DNA from: an uncultured Allobosea sp.
GTDB taxonomy: Bacteria; Pseudomonadota; Alphaproteobacteria; Rhizobiales; Beijerinckiaceae
DNA: 64,000 nucleotides
Direction: 5' to 3'
Assembly: GCF_945956895.1 (NCBI RefSeq)
Contig: NZ_CAMFJF010000011.1
Coordinates: 1 to 64,000, forward strand
Both the position numbers and the translations under genes were made by a program. The notes beneath the pieces are model-generated. The model was not told the DNA's origin. It searched no databases and saw only the letters and a program-made list of their open reading frames with translations. Numbering within the stretch: position 1 is the first letter of the stretch; each line of letters begins with the position of its first letter. Below, in pieces: positions 8,325 to 17,650 of the stretch.

Positions 8325-9215
8325 ATGAACGACATCACACCCTCTTCGAGCAACGTGGCGAAGGCACAGGCCGTTCGCGGCACAGCCTATCGCGACATCG
8401 CGGTTCATCTCGATGGTTCTCCGGAGGACGAAACGCGCCTTGCGCACGCCGAAGCCCTGGCCACGAGCTTTGCGGCTCGGATCACCGGCATCTTCACGAA
8501 CCTCCTGCCCGATCCCGCTCTCTTCGCCGGAGACTTCGGCGTCACCGCGATCGGTCAATTGGTCGATGCAGTGACGGAGGAAGGAGACGTCAGCGAGAAG
8601 AGACTTCGGCAACGCCTGGCGCGCCTCGGCCCCACGCATGAGCTGCGCCGGCTGGACGCATTCCCTGGAATTCTCGAACAGGCCGTCGCCAGCGAAGCTC
8701 GCTGGAACGACCTCTTCATCGCGACCTGTCCGTGCGATGACGGCCACAGCCGCTGGCGCCCCATGATCGAGAGCGTCATGTTCGACGGAGGCAGGGGGCT
8801 TTTGCTGCTGCCGCCGGCAGCCGCGTTGCGCTCTCCCATCAAAACCGTCCTGATCGGATGGACCGACACGCGACAGAGCGCCCGAGCGGTGGCGGAGGCC
8901 CTGCCCCTGATCGCTCACGCGACGCAGGTCCATATCGTCACGGTCAGGGAAGAGGCCCATGGCAGGATGGGAGGCGCCGAAGTCCTCGCGGACATCAGCG
9001 CCCATCTTGCCAGGCACGGCGTCGAGGCGACGGCAACCGTCCTCAACCCGGAGGCGTCTCCGACCGACACCCTCCTCGCCGAAGTGCGGAGAATTTCGGC
9101 AGACCTGATCGTCGTCGGAGCCTACGGCCATTCGCGCTTCCGCGAATGGGTGCTGGGCGGCGTGACTGCGGATCTGATCGACCGCGCTCCCGTGCCGCTC
9201 TTGCTCGCGCACTAG
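8325..9215 (+). CDS. Universal stress protein, tandem UspA domains
   Basis: A 296-residue cytoplasmic protein with two UspA-like domains. The first starts near residue 25 (YRDIAVHLDGSPED). The second starts near residue 165 (IKTVLIGWTDTRQSA). The second ends in the ATP-binding signature GAYGHSRFREWVLGG at about residues 264-278; the first lacks a clear copy. The ATG at 8325 has GGAGG five bases upstream and is preferred to a TTG at 8247, which lies inside the FNR-like box. Such proteins accompany hypoxia-induced genes in many alphaproteobacteria, and the upstream box supports that here. No specific partner can be named. Confidence 0.92.
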   Translation: MNDITPSSSNVAKAQAVRGTAYRDIAVHLDGSPEDETRLAHAEALATSFAARITGIFTNLLPDPALFAGDFGVTAIGQLVDAVTEEGDVSEKRLRQRLARLGPTHELRRLDAFPGILEQAVASEARWNDLFIATCPCDDGHSRWRPMIESVMFDGGRGLLLLPPAAALRSPIKTVLIGWTDTRQSARAVAEALPLIAHATQVHIVTVREEAHGRMGGAEVLADISAHLARHGVEATATVLNPEASPTDTLLAEVRRISADLIVVGAYGHSRFREWVLGGVTADLIDRAPVPLLLAH

Positions 9216-9224
9216 GATAACCGG

Positions 9225-9264
9225 GGCGGTTGGCCCTTGCGGTCTTACCGACGGGCCAACCGCC
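9225..9264. terminator. Strong hairpin after usp (putative terminator or processing site)
   Basis: GGCGGTTGGCCC (9225-9236) pairs perfectly with GGGCCAACCGCC (9253-9264), and the loop contains a further CGGT/ACCG pair. No T-run follows, so factor-independent termination is uncertain. It lies 10 bases after the usp stop and 36 bases before the next ATG. Confidence 0.5.
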
Positions 9265-9300
9265 TCGCTCAGCGAGCGACGTGCAGCCGGAGAGCCGTTC

Positions 9301-10107
9301 ATGGCAACGACCGAGCGAGAACCCGGGCCGGAAATGAATGAGGTCGCCGTTCGTGTCCGGGGCCTCGAAGTCGTCTTCGGCGACAAGGCGGTGCTGGATC
9401 ACCTCGACCTCGACGTCATGCGGGGTGAAATTCTCGGCGTTATCGGAGCGTCCGGCTCGGGCAAGTCCGTCCTGGCGCGAACCATCCTTGGGCTTTTGCC
9501 CAAGCGGAGCGGCGTCATCGAGATCTTCGGCAGAAATCTCGATGACCTCCGACAGGATGAGCGCCGAGCTCTCGAACAGCGCTGCGGCGTCATGTTCCAG
9601 CAAGGTGCCTTGTTCTCGTCATTGACGATCGCCGAGAATATCCAGCTCCCGATGCGCGAGCTTCTGCATCTGTCGCCGAATCTGTTGACCGAGCTGGCGA
9701 TGCTGAAGATCGAGATGGTCGGATTGCCGCTCGATGCGGCGGGAAAGTATCCTGCGGAGCTCTCGGGCGGCATGACCAAGCGAGCCGCCCTTGCCCGGGC
9801 ATTGGCTCTCGACCCGGAGATCCTGTTTCTCGACGAGCCAACCTCGGGACTGGACCCCATCGCAGCCGATGCCTTCGACCAGCTTCTGTTGTCTCTCAAG
9901 GCGAGCCTGAACCTGACGGTGATGATGATCACCCACGACCTGAGCAGTCTTCACACGACCTGCGACAGGATCGCGGCCATCGCGCGGGGCCAGGTCATCG
10001 CTCTCGGAACTTTACAGGACCTGCTGACGCACAAGGATCCTTGGCTGAGACAGTATTTCACCGGCGAGCGGGGGCGGACCATCTTCGCGGATCAAATCAC
10101 CGCTTGA
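9301..10107 (+). CDS. MlaF-like ABC transporter ATP-binding protein (orphan)
   Basis: A 268-residue ATPase with Walker A GASGSGKS at about residues 50-57, signature LSGGM near 155 and Walker B LFLDEP near 175. The Q-loop segment GVMFQQGALFSSLTIAENI is characteristic of MlaF, the ATPase of the MlaFEDB phospholipid trafficking complex. The gene stands alone: no MlaE permease, MlaD MCE protein or MlaB partner is adjacent. It may energise a permease encoded elsewhere. The start at 9301 has GGAGAG upstream; M12 at 9334 is an alternative. It follows the stress protein on the same strand after a strong hairpin. Confidence 0.88.
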   Translation: MATTEREPGPEMNEVAVRVRGLEVVFGDKAVLDHLDLDVMRGEILGVIGASGSGKSVLARTILGLLPKRSGVIEIFGRNLDDLRQDERRALEQRCGVMFQQGALFSSLTIAENIQLPMRELLHLSPNLLTELAMLKIEMVGLPLDAAGKYPAELSGGMTKRAALARALALDPEILFLDEPTSGLDPIAADAFDQLLLSLKASLNLTVMMITHDLSSLHTTCDRIAAIARGQVIALGTLQDLLTHKDPWLRQYFTGERGRTIFADQITA

Positions 10108-10266
10108 ATCTCTTTCGACCACAGCGGTGGTGACTCGCGGATCCAAGCTTTACGTGGCAGACGCCTCGCTTGGATCGAACGGCTGAAACCGCGACCACGC
10201 TTGACGTCCTGGCACGAACGCGCCGTCTGTCCGCGGGCCTGATGGCCGCTGTGGGGCGTTCGAAAT

Positions 10267-10782
10267 TTACCTGAATGTCTTTCTGAGCACGACGAGACGA
10301 ACGTCGTCGGGGCATTCCGCAACCTCGAAGCCCTGTTCGATCTCGATCTCGATTGCTTCGTGATTTTGTCGGTCCTCAAGAGATTCAACGGCTTTCACGC
10401 CCTTGCTCTCGGCGAACTTGCAAATATGCCTTAGGAGCTCCCAGCCTACGCCTCTGTGCTTGTACTCGCGTCGTATCGAGATCGCGATTTCCCCTTTCTC
10501 CAAAGCGGCGTCGCAAGCGAGCATGCCCGCGGCGATGATCGTCTTCCCGTCATCGGTGAAGGCGATGAAATTTTCGGTCTGCCGATCCTCGATCTTCGTC
10601 ATGGCGACCAGTCGATCATGCCCGACCTCCCTCACCGTGGTCAGAAAGCGGAAGCGCAGATCCTCCGGCGTAACGTGCGTGAAGAATTCGGCCAATCCCA
10701 CTTCGTCGTCGGGCCGGGCGGGCCTCACCAGGAACCTGAAGCCGGCTCGTGTATTGAGATAGCGGCTCAAATCGTCGGTCAT
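10267..10782 (-). CDS. GNAT-family N-acetyltransferase
   Basis: A 171-residue single GNAT domain (VRPARPDDEVGLAEFF near residue 19; acetyl-CoA loop REYKHRGVGWELL near 115). Its N-terminal half resembles the C-terminal GNAT domain of the acyl-CoA synthetase fusion at 30783 (VRPMKPEDELLIGAML; the ED-LR-RF block is shared), so the two are probably related. The start at 10782 has TGGAGG upstream; the open frame continues to 10935 without conservation. It is divergent from phosphoketolase across a region with an FNR/FixK-like box. Lysine acetylation of metabolic enzymes is a reasonable but unproven role. Confidence 0.82.
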   Translation of the reverse strand: MTDDLSRYLNTRAGFRFLVRPARPDDEVGLAEFFTHVTPEDLRFRFLTTVREVGHDRLVAMTKIEDRQTENFIAFTDDGKTIIAAGMLACDAALEKGEIAISIRREYKHRGVGWELLRHICKFAESKGVKAVESLEDRQNHEAIEIEIEQGFEVAECPDDVRLVVLRKTFR

Positions 10783-10921
10783 GATGAGATTTCCCTCCAA
10801 TGGCTGCGCATCGGGCACCGCGCGACACTGCCGGCGGACCACGGCAGATCGACGCCCCGATGACGGTCGATCATCCTTGCGCGGACCGGCTCGGTCGTAC
10901 TCTCTGCGCCACGGATGCGCT

Positions 10922-10935
10922 TTGCTCAAAATCAA
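10922..10935. promoter_or_regulatory. FNR/FixK-like box upstream of phosphoketolase
   Basis: TTGCT-CAAA-ATCAA matches the FNR/FixK consensus at 9 of 10 positions. At -41.5 spacing it predicts a start site near 10970, giving a 26-base leader before the phosphoketolase ATG at 10996. It may also serve the divergent acetyltransferase. Confidence 0.6.
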
Positions 10936-10995
10936 AGCGCATAGCGATGGCGCGGTCGTATGGATTTCTCCTCTGAAGCCCCTTGGAGCACGGAC

Positions 10996-13386
10996 ATGAG
11001 CGCTCGGGACATCGATACCGTGACACCGACGGCTCTGAATTCGCAGGAGGTCGCGTTGATGCAGGCCTGGTGGCGGGCCGCCAACTACCTCTCGGTGGCG
11101 CAGATCTATCTGCTCGACAATCCGCTGCTACGCGAGCCTTTGCGGATCGAGCACGTAAAGCCGCGACTGCTCGGTCATTGGGGCACGACACCTGGCCTGA
11201 ATTTCATTTATCTGCACCTCAATCGCATCATCGGCGACCAGGACCTGAACATCCTGTTCATCGCCGGGCCAGGCCATGGCGCGCCTGGTGTGGTGGCAAG
11301 CACCTATCTTGAAGGGACCTATAGCGAGCTCTATCCAGACGTCTCGCAGGACGAGGAAGGTCTGCGGCGTTTCGTCAGGCAGTTCTCGTTCCCGGGCGGC
11401 ATTCCCAGTCACGCCGCGCCCGATACGCCCGGCTCCATCCACGAAGGCGGCGAGCTCGGGTATAGTCTCGTGCACGCCTTCGGCGCCGTGCTCGACAATC
11501 CCGGCCTGATCGCCGCCTGCGTCATCGGCGACGGCGAGGCCGAGACTGGTCCACTGGCCGCCTCCTGGCACTCGAACAAATTCCTCAATCCGGCGGCGGA
11601 TGGTGCCGTCCTGCCGATCCTGCACCTGAACGGCTACAAGATCGCCAATCCCACCGTGCTGGCGCGCATCCCGCATGCTGAACTGGAGGCATTGCTGCGC
11701 GGCTACGGCTACGATCCGCTCTTCGTCGAGGGCGAGGAGCCCGAGGCGATGCACCAAGCGATGGCGGCCGCGCTCGATAGCGCATTTTCCGGAATTGCAG
11801 CAATTCAGAACGAGGCCCGTGAGGGGACTGCAAGCAATCGTCCGCGCTGGCCGATGATCGTGCTGCGCAGCCCCAAGGGCTGGACCGGTCCCAAGATCGT
11901 CGACGGCCTGAAGACCGAGGGCTTCTGGCGCTCCCATCAGGTGCCGTTCAGCGACATGTCGAAGCCCGGCCATCTGCAACTGCTCGAAGACTGGCTGCGC
12001 AGCTATCACCCGGAGGAGCTGTTCGATGCGGCCGGTCGGCTGAAGGTCGAGATCGCGGCGCTGGCGCCTTCAGGTGAAAAGCGAATGAGCGCCAACCCGC
12101 ATGCCAATGGCGGAGCGCTGCGCCGGCCCCTCAGGATGCCGGACTATACCCGGCATGCCGTGAAGGTAGAGCGCCCGGGCGGCGGCAAGGCCGAGGCGAC
12201 CCGGATCATGGGCGCTTTCCTGCGCGATGTGATGAAGGCCAATGAACCCAGTCGGAATTTCCGGGTTTTCGGCCCCGACGAGACCGCCTCGAACCGCTTG
12301 CAGGCCCTCTTCGAGGTGACGGACCGGGCCTGGCAGGAAGAAATCCTCCCCGAAGACGAGAATCTCACGCGCGACGGTCGTGTCACTGAAATCCTGAGCG
12401 AGCATCTCTGCCAGGGTTGGCTGGAAGGCTATCTTCTGACCGGTCGCCATGGCCTGTTTTCCTGCTACGAGGCTTTCATCCACATCGTCGACTCGATGTT
12501 CAACCAGCATGCGAAGTGGCTGAAGACGGCCAAGGAAGTGCCCTGGCGTCGGCCGATCGCCTCGCTGAACTACCTCCTCACCTCCCATGTCTGGCAGCAG
12601 GACCACAACGGCTTCAGCCACCAGGACCCCGGCTTCATCGACCATGTCGTGAACAAGAAGGCCGACATCGTGCGGGTCTATCTTCCGCCGGACGCCAACA
12701 CGCTGCTTCATGTCACCGACCATTGCCTGCGAAGCTGGAACCGGATCAACGTCATCGTCGCTGGCAAGGCGCCCTCCCCGCAATGGCTCGACATGGACGC
12801 CGCGATCAAGCATTGCGCGCAGGGCATCGGCATCTGGGATTGGGCCAGCAACGATCGCGGCGGAGAGCCCGACGTCGTGATGGCTTGCGCCGGCGACGTG
12901 CCGACGCTCGAAACGCTCGCGGCGGTCATGCTACTGCGCCAACATCTGCCCGAGCTGAAGGTTCGCGTCGTCAATGTCGTCGATCTGATGACCTTGCAGC
13001 CGAAGTCTCAGCATCCGCATGGCCTGACCGATGCCGATTTCGATGCCCTGTTCACGGCCGACAAACCGGTGATCTTCGCCTATCACGGCTATCCTTGGCT
13101 CATTCATCGGCTCGCCTACAAGCGGACGAACCACCCCAACTTGCATGTGCGCGGTTACGAGGAGGAAGGCTCGACGACGACGACCTTCGACATGGTCGTG
13201 CGCAACCGGCTCGACCGCTTCCATCTCATCGGCGATGTCATCGATCGGGTGCCGAAACTCGGTGCGCGAGCCGCCTACGCCAAGCAGACGATCCGCGACA
13301 AGCTGACGGAGCACCGGCGCTTCATTCGCGACCACGGCATCGACATGCCGGAGGTGCGCAACTGGCAGTGGTCCGCAACGACGTAA
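10996..13386 (+). CDS. xfp: Phosphoketolase (xylulose-5-phosphate/fructose-6-phosphate)
   Basis: A 796-residue thiamine-diphosphate enzyme of normal family length. It cleaves xylulose-5-P (or fructose-6-P) with phosphate to acetyl-P and an aldose phosphate. Conserved blocks are [20 protein letters not shown] near residues 137-157 and the ThDP-binding motif GDGEAETGP near 177. The catalytic-domain block [19 protein letters not shown] lies near 530. The ATG at 10996 has GGAG seven bases upstream; the in-frame ATG at 10960 lacks a site. No acetate kinase or phosphotransacetylase is adjacent, so the fate of acetyl-P depends on genes elsewhere. The FNR/FixK-like box upstream suggests microaerobic induction. 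Confidence 0.95.
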   Translation: MSARDIDTVTPTALNSQEVALMQAWWRAANYLSVAQIYLLDNPLLREPLRIEHVKPRLLGHWGTTPGLNFIYLHLNRIIGDQDLNILFIAGPGHGAPGVVASTYLEGTYSELYPDVSQDEEGLRRFVRQFSFPGGIPSHAAPDTPGSIHEGGELGYSLVHAFGAVLDNPGLIAACVIGDGEAETGPLAASWHSNKFLNPAADGAVLPILHLNGYKIANPTVLARIPHAELEALLRGYGYDPLFVEGEEPEAMHQAMAAALDSAFSGIAAIQNEAREGTASNRPRWPMIVLRSPKGWTGPKIVDGLKTEGFWRSHQVPFSDMSKPGHLQLLEDWLRSYHPEELFDAAGRLKVEIAALAPSGEKRMSANPHANGGALRRPLRMPDYTRHAVKVERPGGGKAEATRIMGAFLRDVMKANEPSRNFRVFGPDETASNRLQALFEVTDRAWQEEILPEDENLTRDGRVTEILSEHLCQGWLEGYLLTGRHGLFSCYEAFIHIVDSMFNQHAKWLKTAKEVPWRRPIASLNYLLTSHVWQQDHNGFSHQDPGFIDHVVNKKADIVRVYLPPDANTLLHVTDHCLRSWNRINVIVAGKAPSPQWLDMDAAIKHCAQGIGIWDWASNDRGGEPDVVMACAGDVPTLETLAAVMLLRQHLPELKVRVVNVVDLMTLQPKSQHPHGLTDADFDALFTADKPVIFAYHGYPWLIHRLAYKRTNHPNLHVRGYEEEGSTTTTFDMVVRNRLDRFHLIGDVIDRVPKLGARAAYAKQTIRDKLTEHRRFIRDHGIDMPEVRNWQWSATT

Positions 13387-13444
13387 GTGCAGCACCAGGC
13401 CTGGACCGCCCCAGAGGAGCGTCATCGAGTCGCTCGACTCTTGA

Positions 13445-13459
13445 TTAGAACATTTCTAA
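13445..13459. promoter_or_regulatory. Irr box (iron control element) upstream of mbfA
   Basis: TTAGAA-CAT-TTCTAA is a perfect 6-3-6 palindrome, extended by a further A at the right end. It matches the Irr-box/ICE known upstream of iron genes in Rhizobiales. It lies about 30 bases before the mbfA ATG, so Irr bound under iron limitation would block transcription. Confidence 0.8.
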
Positions 13460-13490
13460 ACTAAGCCTCCTCTCGCAATTGGACGACGTC

Positions 13491-14480
13491 ATGCCCGCTC
13501 TGTTCTCCATTTTTCGGCCGGCCCGACGGCGGTTCGACGACTTGAGTGCGCAGGAGGTGCTGTCGCTTGCGATCCTCGCGGAGGAAGAGGACGGACGAAT
13601 CTACGCGGCCTATGCAGCCAACCTGGCCAAGGATTACCCTGCATCCGCCGCGATGTTCGATGCCATGGCCGCCGAGGAAAACGAACATCGCAGTGCCTTG
13701 CTGGATCTTTATGTTCGGCGGTTCGGCCCCACGATCATCCCCATTCGCCGGGAGCACGTCGAGGGCTTCTATGCGCGCAAGCCGCTGTGGTTGGTGAAGT
13801 CACTCCCCCTGGAGCGCGCGCGGGCGGATGCTGCCGACATGGAACGGCAGGCCGAAACCTTCTACCGGTTGGCCGCCTCGCGCAGTACCGATGCGGAAAC
13901 GCGCAAGCTGCTCGGAGATCTCGCCGCCGCGGAAGCGAAGCACGAGCGCACGGCTCTATCTCTCGAGGGTGAACTGACGAGCGGCGACGAAGGCAAGGCC
14001 GAACAGGATCAAGCCAGGCGCCAGTTCGTGCTGACCTGGGTCCAGCCCGGCCTGGCAGGGCTGATGGACGGCTCGGTCTCGACCCTGGCGCCGATCTTCG
14101 CGACGGCATTCGCCACGCAGAACCCATGGACGACCTTTCTGATCGGGTTGTCCGCCTCGGTCGGTGCCGGCATCTCGATGGGTTTCACCGAAGCGGCCCA
14201 TGACGACGGCAAGCTGTCGGGACGCGGCGCGCCCTGGAAACGCGGGCTGGCCTCCGGTGTCATGACGACGATCGGCGGTTTGGGACACGCACTCCCGTAC
14301 CTGATCCCGCATTTCTGGACTGCGACCGCCATCGCGCTCTGCGTGGTCTTCGTCGAGCTCTGGGTGATCGTCTGGATCCAAAACCGCTTCATGGAGACCC
14401 CCATCGGTCGGGCGATGTTCCAGATCATCCTGGGGGGCCTGCTCGTCCTGGCCACAGGCATCCTCATCGGCGGCGCGTGA
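13491..14480 (+). CDS. mbfA: Membrane-bound ferritin MbfA (ferritin-like plus VIT1-like iron exporter)
   Basis: A 329-residue fusion. Residues about 18-160 form a ferritin-like/rubrerythrin domain with iron-ligand motifs EEEDGRIY (31-38) and EENEH (62-66) and a later AKHE. Residues about 180-329 form a CCC1/VIT1-type membrane domain (LAGLMDGSVSTLAPIF; GISMGFTEAAHD). MbfA exports iron and protects against iron and peroxide stress in Bradyrhizobium and Agrobacterium. The ATG at 13491 is used rather than the TTG at 13479. A perfect Irr box sits just upstream, so expression should rise when iron is sufficient. Cytochrome b561 follows 15 bases later, likely in the same operon. Confidence 0.93.
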   Translation: MPALFSIFRPARRRFDDLSAQEVLSLAILAEEEDGRIYAAYAANLAKDYPASAAMFDAMAAEENEHRSALLDLYVRRFGPTIIPIRREHVEGFYARKPLWLVKSLPLERARADAADMERQAETFYRLAASRSTDAETRKLLGDLAAAEAKHERTALSLEGELTSGDEGKAEQDQARRQFVLTWVQPGLAGLMDGSVSTLAPIFATAFATQNPWTTFLIGLSASVGAGISMGFTEAAHDDGKLSGRGAPWKRGLASGVMTTIGGLGHALPYLIPHFWTATAIALCVVFVELWVIVWIQNRFMETPIGRAMFQIILGGLLVLATGILIGGA

Positions 14481-14495
14481 ACGAGCGAGGCTCTT

Positions 14496-15032
14496 ATGCA
14501 GCGCAATCCTGGCAGAATCCGATATGACGGGGCCAGCATCGCCTTCCATTGGCTGACTGCAGCGCTCGTCCTGCTGCTCTGGCTCATGGCTCAAAGCGAA
14601 TTCCTGCTGCCCCGCGAGTGGCGCCATGGCATGTGGTCGTTCCACATCACGACCGGAGCGGTCCTGATCCTCATCTATGGCGCGCGCCTGCTCTGGCTGA
14701 CGTCGTCCGCGACACGCCCTGCCTCGGTCAACACCGGCATGCTTCGATTGGCAGAACACGTCACGCACGGGCTACTATATGCCCTCCTCGCGACCGCGCT
14801 CGTTCTCGGCATCGTCAATGTGGCTGCGCGAGGGTGGGACCTGTTCGGGATTGTGCAGATACCGGGATTTGCACCCGAAGATCGGCCCCTGCGACGTTCC
14901 ATCAACGGCTGGCATGAGCTTGCCGCCAACGCGCTGCTCTGTCTCGCCGCAATTCATGCCGCTGCCGCGCTGTATCATCAGCTCGTGCGGGGCGATGGTC
15001 TGCTCAAGCGCATGTGGTTTGCGCGGCGGTAG
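14496..15032 (+). CDS. Cytochrome b561 family protein
   Basis: A 178-residue membrane protein with four hydrophobic helices. Its His residues at 18 (AFHW), 50 (FHIT), 88/91, 140 and 154 suit binding of two b-type haems, as in bacterial CybB-type proteins. It would move electrons between quinol and another acceptor in the inner membrane. The gene follows mbfA by 15 bases, so it is probably under the same Irr control. A link to iron redox chemistry (Fe3+/Fe2+ conversion for export) is attractive but is inference. No signal peptide beyond the first helix is visible. Confidence 0.88.
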   Translation: MQRNPGRIRYDGASIAFHWLTAALVLLLWLMAQSEFLLPREWRHGMWSFHITTGAVLILIYGARLLWLTSSATRPASVNTGMLRLAEHVTHGLLYALLATALVLGIVNVAARGWDLFGIVQIPGFAPEDRPLRRSINGWHELAANALLCLAAIHAAAALYHQLVRGDGLLKRMWFARR

Positions 15033-15253
15033 ATGTCTTGAGTGATGAAAGCCAGGCCATCGCGCTCCCGAAAATGGTCTCGGATCAGGCATTGACTTGG
15101 CGCAACGGCCAACCTCCGGAGATCGTCGCCGAACTCGATCAGAAGCCCGCCTTGGCGTTCCTGCTACATCTGCGGGCTTTCATCAGCCTCATTCGCGAAA
15201 TCCTGTCCCGCTGAGGCAATCCGCCTTCGGCTCCCGTTGGCCCGGCAAAAGTC

Positions 15254-16861
15254 TCACTCGGACGATAGAGCCCTCCGCAGGCGCCTGATAATCTGTTTGC
15301 GGCCTCGCTCGTCCGCGGCGAGCGACATCTGCTCGTCGATATCGAGGATCAGGCTGGACAGTTCATTATGCCAGTCGAGCCGACCCGTGTTTTCTGCCGC
15401 GCTGCGGACCGGACCGCTGATCTGACGAGGCGCTCCGCCCGGGAGCGCGAACATGCTGTCGAGCGACGGCTCGATGACGAGCAGCGCGGGATCCAGCTTC
15501 CTCAACCTCTCCGCCAAGCCCTGCATGGCTTGCTCCTCGCCATGTGTCAGAAAGACGGAGCCGGAGATCGGTCGCCGCTCCGCGATCCAGGCCGTGAGCT
15601 GAGGCCCGTCGGCATGGCCGGAGTAGACATCCATCGAGCGAATGCGGGCCTTCACCTGGACGTCTTCGCCCATCAACCGCACATGGCGGGCGCCATCGAG
15701 CAGGATTCGCCCGAGCGTCCCCTGCGCCTGAAAGCCGACAAAGAGGATCGTCGCCGCACCGCGCCACAGCCATTCCTTCAGATGATGCCGAATGCGCCCC
15801 GCATCGCACATGCCGCTGGCCGCGATCACGATATGAAAGCCGCGGATGCGGTCGATGGCCTTGCTTTGCTCGACGGATTCCGTGAACCGGACGTGCGGAT
15901 CCCGCAAGGCCTCCAGCAAGGCCTCGCCATTGGCCATCTCGCCCGCATGTTCCTCGAAGATTGCGCTGGCCTTGGTCGCAAGCGGTGAATCGACAAAGAT
16001 CGGCGCCGCCGGGATGCCACCTGTCTTCATCAGCCGTATGAGATCGACGAGCAGTTCCTGGGTTCGTTCGACGGCGAAGGAGGGAATGAGGAGCGGCCCG
16101 GAGAGCTGGGCCGCAGCCCTCACTTCCGCTTGCAGCATTTGTAGACGCTGCTCCAGGGTGACATCTTCCCGATCAGTGTCGCCATAAGTCGTTTCGCAGA
16201 CGACATAATCGATCCCCTGTGGGCCGGTCGGATCTGCGTGGAACGGTTGGAGGCTCGAGCCGATATCACCCGAGAAAAGTATCCGAAGAGGAGCCCCGCC
16301 AGGCCTGTCGATCTCCACCTCGATGGAGGCCGAGCCCAGCAGATGCCCTGCGTCCCAGTATCGTGCCCGGATCCCTTTGGCGATCGCGATCAGCTTGCCA
16401 AAAGGGACGGCACGGAACTGCGTCAGCGTCGTGATGGCCTGCTCGGCGCCGTAGATCGCCTCTACCGCCGAACGGCCTCGACGCGCGTTTCGTCGGTTGA
16501 GCTGCTCGACCTCCATTTCCTGGATATGCCCGGAATCGGGGAGCATCACGGAGCAGAGATCGACCGTCGCGGCAGTTGCGAATATAGGCCCTTGGAATCC
16601 GTCCTTCGCCAGCTTCGGCAACAATCCGCTGTGATCGATATGGGCATGCGTCAGGAGCACGGCGTCAATTGAAGCCGGGTCGAACGGAAACGCCCGGTAG
16701 TTCAATTCCTTTTCGGACTTTGACCCCTGGAACATGCCACAATCGATGAGGATGTGGGCATCGTCCGTCCGAAGCGCGAAGCAGGAGCCGGTGACGGCGT
16801 GGGCCGCTCCGTGAAAGCAAAGACGGATTCCGGTGTCCTGCCGAACACTCGCCTCTGACAT
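15254..16861 (-). CDS. MBL-fold beta-CASP metallo-hydrolase (RNA specificity domain type)
   Basis: A 535-residue protein with the metallo-beta-lactamase zinc motif HAHIDHSG near residue 75 and further ligands in AGHLLGSA and FSGDIG. The inserted beta-CASP domain follows, and ASGMCDAGRIRHHLKEWL and SGHADGPQL mark the C-terminal MBL motifs. Relatives include CPSF73/YSH1-like nucleases; bacterial members often occur with universal stress and phosphoketolase genes. The ATG at 16861 has GGAG upstream, and the frame reading on to 17065 is not conserved. The divergent region holds two FNR/FixK-like boxes. RNA processing is the family expectation, but the substrate is unknown. Confidence 0.9.
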   Translation of the reverse strand: MSEASVRQDTGIRLCFHGAAHAVTGSCFALRTDDAHILIDCGMFQGSKSEKELNYRAFPFDPASIDAVLLTHAHIDHSGLLPKLAKDGFQGPIFATAATVDLCSVMLPDSGHIQEMEVEQLNRRNARRGRSAVEAIYGAEQAITTLTQFRAVPFGKLIAIAKGIRARYWDAGHLLGSASIEVEIDRPGGAPLRILFSGDIGSSLQPFHADPTGPQGIDYVVCETTYGDTDREDVTLEQRLQMLQAEVRAAAQLSGPLLIPSFAVERTQELLVDLIRLMKTGGIPAAPIFVDSPLATKASAIFEEHAGEMANGEALLEALRDPHVRFTESVEQSKAIDRIRGFHIVIAASGMCDAGRIRHHLKEWLWRGAATILFVGFQAQGTLGRILLDGARHVRLMGEDVQVKARIRSMDVYSGHADGPQLTAWIAERRPISGSVFLTHGEEQAMQGLAERLRKLDPALLVIEPSLDSMFALPGGAPRQISGPVRSAAENTGRLDWHNELSSLILDIDEQMSLAADERGRKQIIRRLRRALSSE

Positions 16862-16934
16862 TGTCGATCTCCGAAAAGAGCCGCAGGCCTGAAATCCACC
16901 AAGGCCTTTGGAACACGGTCCGTCGAGCCACGCC

Positions 16935-16948
16935 TTGAGAACGATCAA
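16935..16948. promoter_or_regulatory. FNR/FixK-like box between MBL hydrolase and host-attachment gene
   Basis: TTGAG-AACG-ATCAA matches the consensus at 9 of 10 positions. Centred at -41.5 it predicts a start site near 16900 for the minus-strand hydrolase, with a 39-base leader. Confidence 0.6.
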
Positions 16949-16970
16949 ATTCGCGGGTGCGGCGTTCCTT

Positions 16971-16984
16971 TTGCGCTGGATCAA
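16971..16984. promoter_or_regulatory. Second, weaker FNR/FixK-like box before host-attachment gene
   Basis: TTGCG-CTGG-ATCAA matches at 8 of 10 positions. A -41.5 placement predicts a start near 17019, 28 bases before the ATG at 17047, so this copy would serve the plus-strand gene. Confidence 0.4.
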
Positions 16985-17046
16985 GGCGGACGCGAGTTCA
17001 GTCGCGATCCTCGTCAAGGGCCAGACCCGACTGAGGGAACAATGCC

Positions 17047-17493
17047 ATGAACCTAAGGATTCCACACGCTGCCTGGGTGGTCGTCTGCGACGCCCGCAAG
17101 GCGATGTTCCTCCGAAACGAAGGAACTCCGATACAGCCCAGGTTCGAAGTCGAGGAGGTGAAGGAAGCTTCCGCGAATCCGCCGAACGCTCGACAAGGAA
17201 GGGATCGGCCCGGCCGTATTCAAAACGCGGTCGCGCCGACGAGCGCGACCGAAGAAACGGATTGGCACGAGCTGGCCGAGGCGAAATTTGCGCGCGACAC
17301 CGCTGCGGCCCTCAAGCGCCCCAATCGATCCGGTCTCCCCCGGGACATCGTGCTGGTGGCGCCGCCACGTATCCTCGCGGCGCTGCGCCAACACCTCGAT
17401 AGCGAAGCGCGCTCTCGTATCCTCGCGGAAGTCGACAAGGACCTGACCAAGCATCCCATCCACGAAATAGAGCGGCTGCTGTCGAGCGCTTAG
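17047..17493 (+). CDS. Host attachment family protein
   Basis: A 148-residue soluble protein opening with IPHAAWVVVCDARKAMFLRNEG. This is the pattern of the 'required for attachment to host cells' family, which is distantly related to archaeo-eukaryotic release-factor domains. The C-terminal block DIVLVAPPRILAALR followed by a conserved KDLTKHP-like segment is also typical. Members recur in hypoxia/stress clusters of rhizobia with Usp and phosphoketolase. The biochemical role is unknown and the attachment name is historical. A GAGG lies upstream of the ATG. The gene converges on the nitrate operon across a region with a perfect inverted repeat. Confidence 0.8.
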   Translation: MNLRIPHAAWVVVCDARKAMFLRNEGTPIQPRFEVEEVKEASANPPNARQGRDRPGRIQNAVAPTSATEETDWHELAEAKFARDTAAALKRPNRSGLPRDIVLVAPPRILAALRQHLDSEARSRILAEVDKDLTKHPIHEIERLLSSA

Positions 17494-17650
17494 AAAGAAC
17501 GCCTCGCTTGGCCTCTCCCATACCGGGCAGCTCGCCCAGGATGCTCAGGACCCCGCCTTCAAGGGCGTCCCTGCCGTCAAATTCTGAGTGGCTTGCCCAT
17601 CACCTGAGGCGGCCTTTGCCACACCATCGATGGTTCAGGGACGTGGCCTC

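Noticed and set aside
15074..15214. Small open frame (46 codons) between cytochrome b561 and the MBL hydrolase gene
   Set aside because: No ribosome site or recognisable family; the 221-base gap can hold convergent terminators instead.
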